Shown: positions 25,701-37,452, counted from the stretch's first letter. The stretch: DNA of 64,000 nucleotides from Oopsacas minuta (GCA_024704765.1 JAKMXF010000244.1:363905-427904); one strand, 5' to 3'. The notes: a model not told the origin generated them from the sequence alone. Numbers and translations: made by a program.

Positions 25701-26477
25701 CAGTGGCGTACCAAGCACCTTTGGTACCGAGGCGGAATCTGAAGTTACATTTCAGGCCAACTTGAAACTATTAGTCCAAACAAAGCAATAATAATCTATG
25801 TATTCTATGTAAAGATATGTTATATAATCCAAAGAAGAAGTAATAGAGTATTCAGTAGAAGTCTTAGCGAGTTCAGAGAATTTTTGAAACGCCGTCTTTC
25901 AAGGAAATTACAGAAATTATTTCCCTGTTTTCGATATCAAAAATGCGACCTGGAAATCGAGAGTTCATGGTTGGATCAATAAATTTCAGACAGAGAAAAC
26001 TGTCAAAAACCTAAATGGTAGGTCCAAAACCGTGCAAGTCATTCCGGGAGAAATAATTCTGAAGAATGTAATGGGAATTTTGGTCAAAAGTCCAAAAATG
26101 GAAAGATTTTCATGTTCTTCTAGAACAAGCTTTAATCCTCGTAGATTTCAAACTCCGATAACAACAGCTTGTATTCGTCTTGTACGCCATTTTAGTTCTA
26201 GAACTATAAGGTTTATATAATCTCCTAAATATTATGCATATTATAAGCTATTTGTTCGCGCCAGTTATTTTTGGCCCATCCTGTATGTGAGATGTTTGTT
26301 TCCAACGTAAGTTTTGAATATTATATAATGTTGATATGATGAATGTATTTTGTTAGACAGCGTATTATAGTCTAGCGGGTCTGTATAGGAACGCAGTAAC
26401 TACTTCTGGGATCTTAAAAATATGTAATATAATGTATCTCTCTAAGTCAAGGTTGGCACCCCTTTGCTACGCCACTG
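25701..26477 (+). mobile_element. hAT-type non-autonomous element with perfect 8-bp TSD
   Basis: The terminal repeats CAGTGGCGTACC (left) and CAGTGGCGTAGC (right, opposite strand), with further similarity inside, are typical of hAT elements. They are flanked by identical 8-bp direct repeats ATGATATG at 25693-25700 and 26478-26485, the target length known for hAT. It is 777 bp long. Inside, a plus-strand stretch at about 25950-26170 reads HGWINKFQTEKTVKNLNGRS and looks like a degraded helix-turn-helix segment of a Tc1-type transposase, not a hAT one. The element may therefore be a composite or have been invaded. Confidence 0.75.
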
Positions 26478-29400
26478 ATGATATGTGGAAATACAAGTAA
26501 TTTCATGAACTCGAATTTCGTTGTGAGAGAATATTCGAGTCCAGCATACACAGAAACCTGAGAAAAAATTGGGATTCTTTTACCCGTTGTAATTGTAAAT
26601 ATTTCATTTTTCGAATTCAAACTCGTGCTGTCAATATATCATTCTATTAATATTTTTGAAAATTTCAAAAATCGAAAGTTACAATTCTTGAACATTCCGA
26701 ATGTACTGTTATAATTATACACATGTATAAATATAAACTTCTATAATAGACACTTTCCTCTTAAATGTGAAATAGTTTTAGATGCCAAACTTGCCAGCTA
26801 ATCAATTGGATAACAAAATAATGCAATATTTGGTCTACAAGATACGTTTAAAATTGCTGTGACAGGTGGTGACCGAAAATTTATCATACTATCCTGTAAT
26901 ATCAAAACTCTCAGATTTTAGGAATTGAGAATTGAGAAAATTTTAGTAAAATCTCAGCCTCAACTAAATTTAGTGAATATTTCAATGATATATGTTCGAA
27001 TTAGTATATTTCTCAGGCGCACATGATTACCTAGATATTATCTCACATATTCCATGACTCAGAGCTCTACTTCCAGATATGTCCAAATCGTGCCACTATG
27101 ATAACGAAGGAAAATAATAAATAATAAATTAAATATTGTAAACAATGATGTCCTACAAATTCACATAAGTTTGCACAACATAGTCTGGCTAACAGCCGAA
27201 TTTGGTGTTAGGCGAATTCACTTTGTGCGAAGCTAAGCTCAAAATCATATTTAACCAAATACTGTCATTATATAATTTAGATCCGTTGGATTTGATATGA
27301 ATATAGTAGGTTTTATGAATAATAGCAGACAAAGGAGCAATCAGTAAAACTAGAAATATTATTGATGTGTAGGTAATATGTACATTCAAGTGTGAATAAT
27401 CTAGATGAACGTAACTCAGAATTCAACGTAATCAGGATTGTTTCTCATGTCCATTTTTGATGTGATTTGTTTGGCATATTAGAATAGTGGACAACTTAGC
27501 AACTTTATGTGAACATAACAGAGAAAAGCACAAAACGGTTTTTACAAGTTAACCATGACCATAGATTCTAATATTATACAGGAAGCATTTCCAGAACAGC
27601 AACTGGGTAATGTACTTGAGGTCGCATCGTGCATCTCTGGTCTTAATCTATAATCAATTTCGAGGATTAGTAGGTTATGGGGATCAAAAACAAATAATAT
27701 TTAGAGACCTAATTTTACGATCTAAACAGATTTAATCTTTCAATATTACTATTAACATTTTAGGTCAAGTGGGGGTCACCCGAATTTCTGGGATTTAGTG
27801 ATCTATTAGCTATAACTTCATAAAAGTTACACAATGCCGTTTCATCAAACCATCTAAATAATTATCGGCAATTCCAATAGGATGTACATTTTCGTTATAT
27901 TGACAGATCCCATTGCAAAAGTCAAAACAAATGGCAAAAAAGTCTTGGAAATCTATATGTGTAAAGGGGAAATGAATATACACAGGTCTTTTTGTATCCT
28001 AATCATATAGTGCATATAGGCGAGTGTTTAATCTTGACTTCATTTACTAACAAAAATATTCAGAAAGTTAATTTAAGGGAACAAGAAAATATATACAATC
28101 TTGGATTGATTTTCAATTTCCTACGTGTCTCCCTAGAATTGCTTAAAGGCCCCAGGGCCATAGTTCTCTATTTTATAGGGGACTGTTGTCCTAGGACCCC
28201 TAAGCTACTATTCAGCACTACTGCCCGAATCTGAGTTGGGTACCGCACTTATATTCTAACTATTTCACCATTTTAATCAATGTATTTCAACTATAAGTTG
28301 GATAAACTGGCAAAAGAAGTATCTTGCACATAGTCTACCCTATTTTCATAACAAATTTGATATTAGTAATTAGAATATTGTAGTGTGCTTAATATTACAA
28401 GTAGTATAGTAGCGGTGCTACAATAGTAACTGCATAGGTGGCCACTACCAAAATTGGTCTTGATGTCCGGCCATTAGGCCGTGTCACTTCTCCTGGCCAT
28501 ACCGTTAGGGATAGGAGTTTGAAATTTACTATAGGTTGCGGCATACTGGAGATGTGCACTAGTTATACGATTTTTCATTACTTCATATTTGCCTTGATTA
28601 TGCATCATTTCATAATAATTAAAAAAATTATATCATGTCATCATTACATAACCTTTAGAACTGAATATTTGAGAAAAGACAGAAATAAACAATTGATGGA
28701 TTAAATATTTACTTATGAATGTTCTACAAAATTCTGACGGGATCATTATGATTACATTAGGACAACGCAGGAAAAATTTGAAAATTGTCAATTTTCACCA
28801 TAAAAGCTTGAATTATATATGAAAGATAGGCTTTGGTACTAACAATGACTATTTCAACCTAAATTCAATCGAACCATGGATTGTGGACTTATTTATGATT
28901 AATTTGATGCTCACGTCACCATGCCTAATTAAATAGTCAGAGATAATTTACTATTGAATAAGAATAATTTTACTAGATATCTAACCTTTCATTATTTTAT
29001 TCATTTAAAATTTTAGAAGCACACCTTCCCGTCTGTGAGGGGTTTATATAAATGAAGTTAATGAACAAATTTTCCAGCTCTTACCTAACAAAATAACGAG
29101 ATAATGATAATGAACCGCCCATCAACATGCATGTTAAGGCGGATCTTATATAGAGTTGAAACAAACTCGTAAACAATGGCCTATTTGTTTCGATAATATG
29201 TAAATAGTGCATTTTTCCCTGAATAAATGAATAGTTGGTACTTAACTATACATAGGTCTATAGAGACAAAATTTGTCGGATCAAAATGACGAGATCAGAA
29301 TGATTACAAAGTAATTTAGCTAACAAAATGGACCAATTTGAAAATAGTGTCAAGGGATAACTCCAGTGTCAAAATCTACACATATTGTCCTAAGGAAGTG

Positions 29401-29822
29401 TTATACAAATATAAAAATTTGTGTCTTGATAAAGTTGTCGCGTTCCAGAGGTATGTAGTGAACATGGATGGCATATTTTGGTCTGTCTTTTCTAATAACT
29501 TGATACACTGCCTGGCCCAAAATATTGGAACATAATGCCACAATAGACACAAGGCACTAATATACAAGCAATGCATAGACTAATACGATTTCAACATTTA
29601 GGAACATATATTACAAAAACAATGAGAACAAGATATTGATCAAGTTGTGCAAAATCACAAATCATTTCAACACATTCTCGTTCTGTGCCACTTAAGCCAC
29701 AAGTGGCACAATGTTGCAATTCTTTAGGTCAGGTAGTAAATATTTTGAAGTTATACTTCAGACCATCATGACCAAATCATGAATTATGGCAGATAATGCA
29801 ATTTTCAAGATTACGTGAAAAG

Positions 29823-30065
29823 ACGAAAAGAAGTTGTAGCCAACTCAAAATTCAAACGTGTTCACCTCAATCGTGTATTTGACCGACTTGCCGTATAGCT
29901 AAAGAAAATTTCTGTAAATATTTGAAAGTATAGCATTGGTAGATTACGAAATGTCATCAGAATTGTAGCAATATCTGTGATGACTTAGCATTGAGGTTTG
30001 GAAAAATTTCCATTTATGTCAACTATAATGTGTTATTTGACCGGCTTCTCACCATTATTTTGAAA
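29823..30065. repeat. Left arm of a ~245-bp inverted repeat
   Basis: Reverse-complementary to 30866-31110 with few differences. Shared blocks include GAGGTTTGGAAAAATTTCC and TGACCGGCTTCTCACC (or their complements). No coding capacity. The arms are separated by about 800 bp that includes the assembly gap. The two arms probably belong to one foldback element or to two inverted copies of one repeat. Confidence 0.8.
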
Positions 30066-30791
30066 CAAGTCTTCTTTCACATACTATTGAGGGCTGGTGG
30101 ATTATGTGTTTAAAATTTCTTTTAAAATATTCATTACTCTTTAAATACTTTATTTTGAAATATTAACGAAGAAATAAGACTAGGGTCACTTCAGTCCCTA
30201 ATTTGACTCATTCATACTCATCAGATTTAAACCAAATCAGTATCAGTGGAAAGAAAAGAGTTGAACGCTTTAAGCAATATGTTTTGATTTTAAACACCTT
30301 TACTTTTAGTTACTTTTTTGATAAAAATTTTAATGTCACGACTTCCTTGAATTTACCCACGTGAAAGTCAGAATTCGATTCTGAAATTATGTATGCATAC
30401 TTTAGTGATATGGGCATTTATGAAAATTGGATTTCATTAAAGAATATTTACAACTTGCGGAGCTAGAGGAATTCAAATTTTAAGGCGAGAGTGAGAGTGG
30501 TAGGGGATGAATTATATTCTATATAAAGTAGGGTCAGGTTAAACTCATCTCTCTTACCCTAAATCCGACTGAATTCTAATTATTTTTATGCTAATCGATG
30601 GTTGAGACATAGACGTTTATAACAATGTCGATATTTTCTTGAACCACTGCAAATTATCACCAGCAACAGCCTGCAAAAATCGATAAATTGTCAGGTTTTT
30701 GTGTATTAAGAATTCTAACTTTGAGATCAATTCTTGAAGTTATGTCTTCTCAGAACCCCTTCAAAATTTATAGATACCTTCTTTCGTATCT

Positions 30792-30865
30792 NNNNNNNNN
30801 NNNNNNNNNNNNNNNNNNNNNNNNNNNNNNNNNNNNNNNNNNNNNNNNNNNNNNNNNNNNNNNNN
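30792..30865. other. Assembly gap (run of N)
   Basis: 74 undetermined bases. The right arm of the inverted repeat starts at the very first base after the gap, so the repeat boundary, and possibly more of the arm, is hidden here. The gap is probably a consequence of the inverted repeat. Confidence 0.98.
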
Positions 30866-31110
30866 TTTCAAAATAATGGTGAGAAGCCGGTCAAATAACA
30901 CATTATAGTTGACATAAATGGAAATTTTTCCAAACCTCAATGCTAAGTCATCACAGATATTGCTACAATTCTGATGACATTTCGTAATCTACCAATGCTA
31001 TACTTTCGAATATTAACAGAAATTTTCTTTAGCTATACGGCAAGTCGGTCAAATACACGATTGAAGTGAACACGTTTTTGTAATTTGAATTGGCTGCTAA
31101 CTTCTTTTCA
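30866..31110. repeat. Right arm of a ~245-bp inverted repeat
   Basis: Reverse complement of 29823-30065, beginning TTTCAAAATAATGGTGAGAA directly after the N run. Its outer end diverges after AACTTCTTTTCA. Confidence 0.8.
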
Positions 31111-31556
31111 TCTCCATAGGGCATGAAATATAACAGCAAAATGTATAATCAGGGTAGGGGAAGCTGGATTTATGGAATCTGTTGGGAGCACGATTTGGGG
31201 ATATCAAAGATGGTCATGTTATTAATAAATATTAACCAAAAAGTAGACTTCTATATGTAAATATTTAATCTCTAGTCCAAAATTATTAAGCGGGCAATTG
31301 CATTAAGTATAGTACGCTATGGATATAAATTTTATGTATTTAAGCAACCAGGTAGGTTACCTAAGTTGGTTCTTGTGTTCTACCCTGGTACTTAAGTTAA
31401 AGTTCGAAATAAACTTCAGTTAATATGCCCGTAGGTTATGATCAGTCACAAGCTTAGTTTTAATTACTGAAGTTAACACAAACGGAGAGATCTTGTTCTA
31501 AATGGCCAAATTGGTTACTCAATCACGGCTGGAGGCACATATTAGAGCGTATGGAC

Positions 31557-31600
31557 CACAGTGGCCCAAATGGATATTATCTTCGAATAGGCATTTTTGA
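31557..31600. mobile_element. Solo RAG1/Transib-like right terminus
   Basis: CACAGTG (31557-31563) is followed by 21 bp and then GAATAGGCATTTTTGAT. The right end of copy A (opposite strand) is CACAGTG, 21 bp, GAAATAGGCATTTTGATG; the spacer also shares an AAATGG core. No transposase-like coding sequence follows, so this is either a severely truncated copy or one end of a non-autonomous derivative. Confidence 0.55.
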
Positions 31601-32499
31601 TCCCTTAGCTATATGATTGTATTATGTGTGGAATGTCTTATTACCCCTAAAAAGTAAATTGGATAGGTGAGAATTATTGTATGGATTCTTTATTTGTATA
31701 TAAAGTCATCAACAATGCATGGAGTTAACGAGCTATCATAAAGTTTACTGATAAGGCCTGGAACATAGTGTAAACTTATGATAAGTATATATTTTACAAT
31801 ATTTGAGGATTCGTGGAACAAATATCGTATTGTTATGACATTTTCACAAGTAGTGAACCACATGATACTCAACCATTAAATTTCCGAAACTATTTGTCAC
31901 AAAATTGCTTGCCAAACTGGGTACCGCACACCCTTTAAGGGCTAGATGAACATTTGCGTTCCTCAGTGCTAAGCTAAACCTATATTACTTATTTTCAGAA
32001 ATATAGGAAATGTAAGATATAATTAAAGTTATCTAACAAGTGAAATGAATCAAAACGTGGGACCAGATAATCTTATTTTATATAAAATACATATCGAATA
32101 TAAAGTGAAGTGTCCATGTTTACCAATATCTACTTACTCTGATAAATGAGAGTTATGATAACAAGTTTATCTTAAGTGCTCTTAGATTTGATTTAGAAAT
32201 ATTACTTTTAACTTTGAAATGCATTTGATAAGAAAGATGCACAAGTTAGAGATAATACAATAGAATAATAAAACATATTCTAGTTTGTGCAATTTGTTTG
32301 TACAATTTGTTTGTAGCATTTGGTTATCTGCAAAATAGTCCAGATTGACGTATGCTTAACCTATACTTTTGATCGATTCTACGATTTTCGACACCGCTGG
32401 AAACGATAATGATGGTTTCGGAAAGATTTTGAGGAGGTCAATATATTGCATGATCCAAGATGTTGGGGCACTATGTGGTGTCTAAACAACACTTGCCAT

Positions 32500-32585
32500 A
32501 GAGGGTAATTCAAAGTCTTTCGTGGTAGTGGGTGGTCTGGATACCCAGGACACCCACTGTGACCCTGGCCCTGTAATATAAGGCT
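32500..32585 (-). repeat. Dispersed G+C-richer repeat, copy 1
   Basis: On the minus strand this reads from CAGGGCC through GGGTGTCCTGGGTATCCAGA to CCACGAAA. A related segment lies on the plus strand at 61563-61620. It sits in the UBR4 intron about 50 bp from the splice donor at 32631. Possibly the end of a hAT-like or other small element; no partner end was found. Confidence 0.5.
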
Positions 32586-32631
32586 TCAGGTAAAACACAA
32601 ACTTGTGTAAAATATATAAATATAGACTTAC

Positions 32632-32941
32632 CATTATAGAATCAACGTAATTAAAGAAATTAGAATCCTTGCTTGGTCCAAAATAGATAACAAAGTTCCG
32701 AACTGAGAGTATACTTTCTTCACGTGAGAATGGAATGTCAAACCACCTTGCTGTCCCATTAGGAAAGTCAATAGGAATTTTACGTTGGAATACCTCCAAA
32801 AATGATGGAGCTTGGAGTATTGAATTAGATCCAAGGTGTATACGAATGCCGACGAACACATTTGTAGTATTGGTATTGTTCACCTCAATCTTGAATCCAG
32901 AAGGCTTACAATTGAACAAATAGTGAAATTCCGAACTTAGC
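32632..32941 (-). CDS. UBR4: UBR4 exon (galactose-binding-like fold)
   Basis: The most convincing UBR4 exon. Acceptor CTTTTCTTTAG, donor GTAAGT, phase 2 to phase 0. It encodes LSSEFHYLFNCKPSGFKIEV, then GIRIHLGSNSILQAPSFLEV, ARWFDIPFSREESI and FGPSKDSNFFNYVDSIM. The human protein has TKPGGFTIEISNNN, GMRIQIGTQAIERAPSYIEI, SRWFDFPFTREEAL and a matching strand before KIYGKTK. The region looks like a beta-sandwich, galactose-binding-like module. The split Arg codon from the exon at 51315-51681 joins in frame across an 18-kb intron. Confidence 0.95.
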
Positions 32942-33286
32942 CTAAAGAAAAGACAGTGTTAATTAAATTAATCAAAAACAATTTGTTGAGGTACAAACAA
33001 AGATTGTATCCGTAGATTAAACTTGAAGTCGTGATTCCAACATAACAAATTTATTACTGAAAATAACGAAGGAGAAACCATAGCCTACTATAGTAAAGGT
33101 TTCAAGGTTATTCATGACCATTGGACTAAAGATATAGAAACAGTACAGAAACAGATGACAGAAATGCTGTCAACAGCTCTGTAAACAGCTAATTAGTAGC
33201 TGTTAAGAGTTGGAAACTCCCTTTGATTTACATTAAAATAATTGGAGGATCTTTCAAACAAAGATCGAGAATATTTTGGAGGATGG

Positions 33287-33413
33287 CACGGGTCTCTCAG
33301 AAAATCATATTGATCGAAAAAACGAGGTCCTTAAGATTTTTCATGATTCTTGTGTAGAATTTTGCGTAGAATCCGATTCTGTTGTCAAAAGAATATTTCC
33401 CACACAAATTTTT
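33287..33413 (+). repeat. Left terminal inverted repeat of the DDE transposon
   Basis: 127 bp, pairing with 35975-36101 without gaps. Begins CACGGGTCTCTCAG and ends in CACACAAATTTTT. Confidence 0.93.
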
Positions 33414-33863
33414 TCGATAAATTTATTTTTTTGTAAAAAAATAATTTTTTACAATTCGAATATTTTAGATTCTCATCATGACAGCGATGGCAGATGCATC
33501 ACCATTGGCAATCAGATATTATTATGATATGCTTAGACATTGTTGTTTACATCTGCATGCACTTAGAATTTTCAATAGTATTGCGGTTTTATTCTATTCT
33601 ATTATGTCATTCATTTTTCTGTATGGTATCAGGTTCGAATAGTTTAACAATAGTAACAATAGTTTGATTGCACGTCATTAATCACCTAATCGAGTCCTTT
33701 GAATACTTTTAAGTAGTTTCCATTCAGTGATAATTAGTAATTAAAGGTGTTTAACGAATATCTGTTTGCATAGAAAAACTATTTAAAGAATGCTTGTACT
33801 CATTTTCTATATAATTTTTCTGATACATAATTGTTCTGATATCTATTTCTACTGTTGGTATTT

Positions 33864-35840
33864 ATGAGTAAGCACGAGTCTGCAAAAGACAAAATTTGTC
33901 GTTGGTGTTGTATTAAAGTTGGGAAGATAACTATTAAAAACAATAGCCTTATTTCTACTCATTTGGGTGAGCAATATTCGAAGTTTTTCGAGCCAATCGA
34001 TCCGATGGACGATAATCGGCCAAATGTTTTGTGCAATACTTGCAAGCTCTATTTGGTTAATCGATCAATGCATGATGATACTTCAAGGGAAATTCCTGTT
34101 CGATTCAATTGGCCAATTATACGAAATACTCGCTTGAATACGTGTAGTTCAGTCAATACCTGTGTAATGTGCATGGAAAGTTCGAGATTTGGACCTAGAA
34201 ATCGTGCTTCTTTGCAAATTCTCCACGAAAAACCTGGACGTCCTGCGATCAACTCTCCCAAAAAGGTTCTTAACCTTTGTAGTAAGTGTTTAAACACAAT
34301 AAGTCCCGGATTTCCGCATACTTGCTCAAAAACTTCTTTGGTAAATAATAGCCAATTTTTGTTAGCACGAAAACGTTCTATTGAACCTGTCGTATGTTCC
34401 GAAATCTTACGAAAATTCCGCAGTGCAAGTGAGGACTCGCGTATAACGTTACCTAGACCATCGGGAGGCCATCCAATTCATATGCTTCCTGGTAATTTGG
34501 ACCAGTTACCTCAACACAAAATGCCCAAAATGGATTTCTCTGACATCGCACAGATAAAATGCACTGGCGGAGCAATGAGTAACAAGCAACTAAAAGCTGT
34601 AACCAAATTAATAAGGGATGCTGGCGTGGCCTGTCCATCAATGAAGGACTATTACGACGAACGGAAACAATATTGTGATGATATATTCGAATGCGTCCAA
34701 TTAGATCTGGAATGGAGCAAAGAGAAGTATTCCTCTGATATCAGAAAGACTTGGGTCGTACGCTGTTGCAACATCGACAAACTGATAGAAAAAGTCTACA
34801 ACATTAGCGGAGAATCTTCAGTTTACAGTTTCAATTTTAAGCTTGGCCTTGATTATGGTTGTGGGTTCACTAAGCTTGTCATGTGTCTACAACTGGAAAA
34901 TTCTGTGCGAAATCTAATCTTCTTATGGGTATCAAGTGCTCCTGAAAATAATTACAATTTTTCTATAATACTGAATGCCCCGGAAATTCAAAAGTTTATT
35001 CGTGAGTACAACGTATCTTTTACCTTTGATCTCAAAGCCGCTGCTCTCTGTCTGGGTATTATGCTTGGACGTTACCCATGTATTTGGTGTGTATGGGATG
35101 CTAAAAGTGGATTGGATCATGTCGAATTCAAATCAAGATCATCAGCACATCATGCAGAGATGTACCAAAAATTGTGTGAAGAATATAACTCCGACTCAAA
35201 GAATCATGCGATTGACTGTGATGGTGTAGAAGATATGGAGGCTCTTGGTGTATGGATGGTTGACTACATGCAGATGTTCAATATTCCCGAGTTACATCTT
35301 TTGGTAGGGGTTGGTCAGAAGTTGTACAATGCGATCGTGGCTACAATGTCTGAAGAAGAGTTAGTTACACATGAATTATTACTGAAGCACAATAACATAT
35401 CTCGAAGTTCTTACCATGGAGGCGCATTTGAAGGTAATGCAATGCGGAAAATTACATTGATGGTTGAGCAGATTGGTTTTCCAATTAGCAACTCATCCAG
35501 CATTGCTTTAAAGCGATTTTCAGAGGTAGTGAGGACATGTTTTGGGCAAAAGATAGAAGGTGATTACAAACTGGCGATATTTCAATTTGAAGAAGCATTC
35601 AAATTAACTGGGCTGAATTGTTCAACAAAAGTCCATATAGTGTGCAGACATGTTATCCCATTTATCACCAAATTCCTTCCAGTTGGTATGGGATTGGGCG
35701 CCGTTTCAGAGCAGGCAGCTGAATCAGCTCATTCTCGATTCATCAAAGTCTGGAGAAATTATCAATGTAGCGAGTCTCTAGAAAATAACGGCGAAAACCT
35801 ACTAAATGCTGTCAAGGAAATTAATTTCGTTAATTTATAA
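33864..35840 (+). CDS. 658-aa DDE transposase-like protein with N-terminal zinc clusters
   Basis: An intronless frame starting at the first ATG (MSKHESAKDK). N-terminal zinc-type pairs: CRWC (about residue 13), CNTC (about 57), CVMC (about 100) and CSKC (about 139) with a later HTC. Candidate catalytic residues: Asp330 in KLGLDYGCGF, Asp389 in FTFDLKAAAL, and Glu616 or Glu620 in GAVSEQAAESAHSRF. A CIWC pair (406-409) follows the second Asp, and LHLLVGVGQKLYNAIV and VHIVCRHVIPFI lie between. The broken gene at 6592-8255 has the same blocks in the same order, so this is a true transposase superfamily. It sits between matching TIRs. Expected role: nuclear binding of its own ends and cut-and-paste transposition (inferred). 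I cannot name the family with certainty. Confidence 0.9.
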   Translation: MSKHESAKDKICRWCCIKVGKITIKNNSLISTHLGEQYSKFFEPIDPMDDNRPNVLCNTCKLYLVNRSMHDDTSREIPVRFNWPIIRNTRLNTCSSVNTCVMCMESSRFGPRNRASLQILHEKPGRPAINSPKKVLNLCSKCLNTISPGFPHTCSKTSLVNNSQFLLARKRSIEPVVCSEILRKFRSASEDSRITLPRPSGGHPIHMLPGNLDQLPQHKMPKMDFSDIAQIKCTGGAMSNKQLKAVTKLIRDAGVACPSMKDYYDERKQYCDDIFECVQLDLEWSKEKYSSDIRKTWVVRCCNIDKLIEKVYNISGESSVYSFNFKLGLDYGCGFTKLVMCLQLENSVRNLIFLWVSSAPENNYNFSIILNAPEIQKFIREYNVSFTFDLKAAALCLGIMLGRYPCIWCVWDAKSGLDHVEFKSRSSAHHAEMYQKLCEEYNSDSKNHAIDCDGVEDMEALGVWMVDYMQMFNIPELHLLVGVGQKLYNAIVATMSEEELVTHELLLKHNNISRSSYHGGAFEGNAMRKITLMVEQIGFPISNSSSIALKRFSEVVRTCFGQKIEGDYKLAIFQFEEAFKLTGLNCSTKVHIVCRHVIPFITKFLPVGMGLGAVSEQAAESAHSRFIKVWRNYQCSESLENNGENLLNAVKEINFVNL

Positions 35841-35974
35841 GTACTTAATTTATTCTATATGTGACTGATGGATGTATTATATTCAATGTATGAGTGATAA
35901 CGATGATTCTAATATGATAAATTAGCAACCCGACAACATATAAAAGTGGGAACTAAAAAAATATAAAATAACTC

Positions 35975-36101
35975 AAAAATTTGTGTGAGAAATATTTTTT
36001 TGGCAACAGAATCGGATTCTACGCAAAATTCTACACAAGAATCATGAAAAATCTCAAGGACCTCGTTTTTTCGATCAATATGATTTTCTGAGAGACCCGT
36101 G
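35975..36101 (-). repeat. Right terminal inverted repeat of the DDE transposon
   Basis: 127 bp, reverse complement of 33287-33413 with four mismatches. Ends CTGAGAGACCCGTG, followed by the ATGG duplication. Confidence 0.93.
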
Positions 36102-36836
36102 ATGGGAGGGGAGATCGTAGATACATCTTAAAGGTAGTAATGTGATTGGGACGGATTAAAAATGTCCTAAAAAGATCCTTTATTTCAGGGGAGCACAACC
36201 GCTGCTACGTAAGATTTGCACCGTATCACTTTAGCAAATCCATCAGTTTTCTCTGTTTCTGAAACTAAGTTAAATAGATCTTTACCAAGTTATTGAGTAT
36301 TGTGATACTAAGAATATATGGATGGCCAAACACCTACAAAGCGTACAGCACTAGGCACTATACATACGGTGCAACGTTTGATATTTTGCTCTTGTAGTAT
36401 AATATGAAAACTCTGAGTAAGTGGGCATGTGTGAACTATGAATGCATGACCAGAGTTGATTGAGGAGGCTCATTAATAGGATCATTTGATGGCCTAGTAG
36501 TAGATATTCAAATTAGAGTCTAAATTCTAACCATTCAGTATTTATAGAAAGAATATACGTATATAGGAGGAGATTACAATCTCTCATAACATCTTGATTC
36601 CTGAAATTAAAGGGTTGAAAATAGGAATTACCTCACAATTCTTGAAATTTAATGGCTGGGAATGGGGATTGAAAGAATTAATCCCGAAATCATAACAAAA
36701 TTGGAAGATACAAAGGATGGCACATTATTCGGAATAACTAAATTTTCGAATGATACTTAAAACGGCACCTGCGTCGAGGACCTGGATAGGCATGTGAATG
36801 TGAGGCGAGAAATAATAGCAAATGACCGCGACCACA

Positions 36837-36864
36837 CACAGTGGCACGGCATGTGGAAATAGGT
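36837..36864 (+). repeat. Left terminus of copy A: heptamer, 12-bp spacer, inner box
   Basis: CACAGTG (36837-36843), spacer GCACGGCATGTG (12 bp), then GAAATAGGT. The heptamer equals the consensus V(D)J signal heptamer. The inner box does not closely resemble the A-rich consensus nonamer. Confidence 0.85.
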
Positions 36865-37452
36865 GAAAAAAATATAACCTCAAATTGCTTTATAGTGTTG
36901 ATATTTGAATTCAGCACCCCCACAAACCTCGGAAAACATTTGACATCTCTACAATAGACTTCCATTTAGCTCCTACGTCTATTCAATGAGAGCATAATTG
37001 AAATTCGAAAGATTGATTTATGGTTTCAATTTTCGGTCATGATGTAATTTTGAATAATATGGATTCTCCACGTCAAATAACTGCTATTTATAGTATACCA
37101 ATCGAAAGCTCTTATGTTGCTGAATAATAAATCACGTTAATCTTGGCTCCAATGAACAGATGGAATTTACTATTCTCATTTTAAACAAGCTTGTTCGTAC
37201 AAGTGCAATAAATAGAAACACGTTTCATTAAAAATCTAGTACTTTTTTTGCCTTCACTTGCGGAACTTTCCATTGCACTTTCCTAATAGCTCTTTTCGTC
37301 CTCTACAAAATACACTTTAAATTATGGTGTCAGGAAGTGTCAACGATATTTTTTTTTGCGATTTTAAACATAATCCATTCACAATTATCTAATTTTTGGC
37401 CCATATAAATCATAAATAATTGTTGTGGTTGTTTATTAGCACATTTTTCATT

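Larger units (their letters stand above)
23075..32631 (-). other. UBR4: UBR4 intron (about 9.6 kb)
   Basis: Intron between exons 32632-32941 and 22920-23074. It contains a foldback element with a GATTACGATTACGATT-type run (24300-24448), a hAT-type element (25701-26477), an inverted repeat flanking an assembly gap (29823-31110), a solo RAG1/Transib-like terminus (31557-31600) and a G+C-richer dispersed repeat (32500-32585). I see no gene in 26500-29800. Confidence 0.7.
33287..36101 (+). mobile_element. Apparently intact 2.8-kb DDE transposon with 127-bp TIRs
   Basis: The left inverted repeat is 33287-33413 and the right is 35975-36101. Aligned without gaps they differ at four positions (about 97% identity). 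The ends are CACGGGTCTCTCAGAAAATC. Identical 4-bp direct repeats ATGG flank the element (33283-33286 and 36102-36105). The only sizeable gene is the uninterrupted 658-aa protein at 33864-35840. Near-identical repeats plus an open gene imply recent mobility. CAC-starting ends and a 4-bp target are known from Chapaev-type (CMC) elements, but I do not claim that assignment. Confidence 0.92.

Noticed and set aside
33855-33863. Upstream non-ATG start for the 658-aa protein
   Set aside because: It would require TTG initiation; the ATG at 33864 is the natural eukaryotic start. The same reasoning moves the RAG1-like start from 37420 to 37453.
33864-35840. The 658-aa gene as a conserved single-copy host gene
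   Set aside because: It is intronless, sits exactly between 127-bp terminal inverted repeats with an ATGG duplication, and has DDE-type motifs, so it belongs to a transposon.
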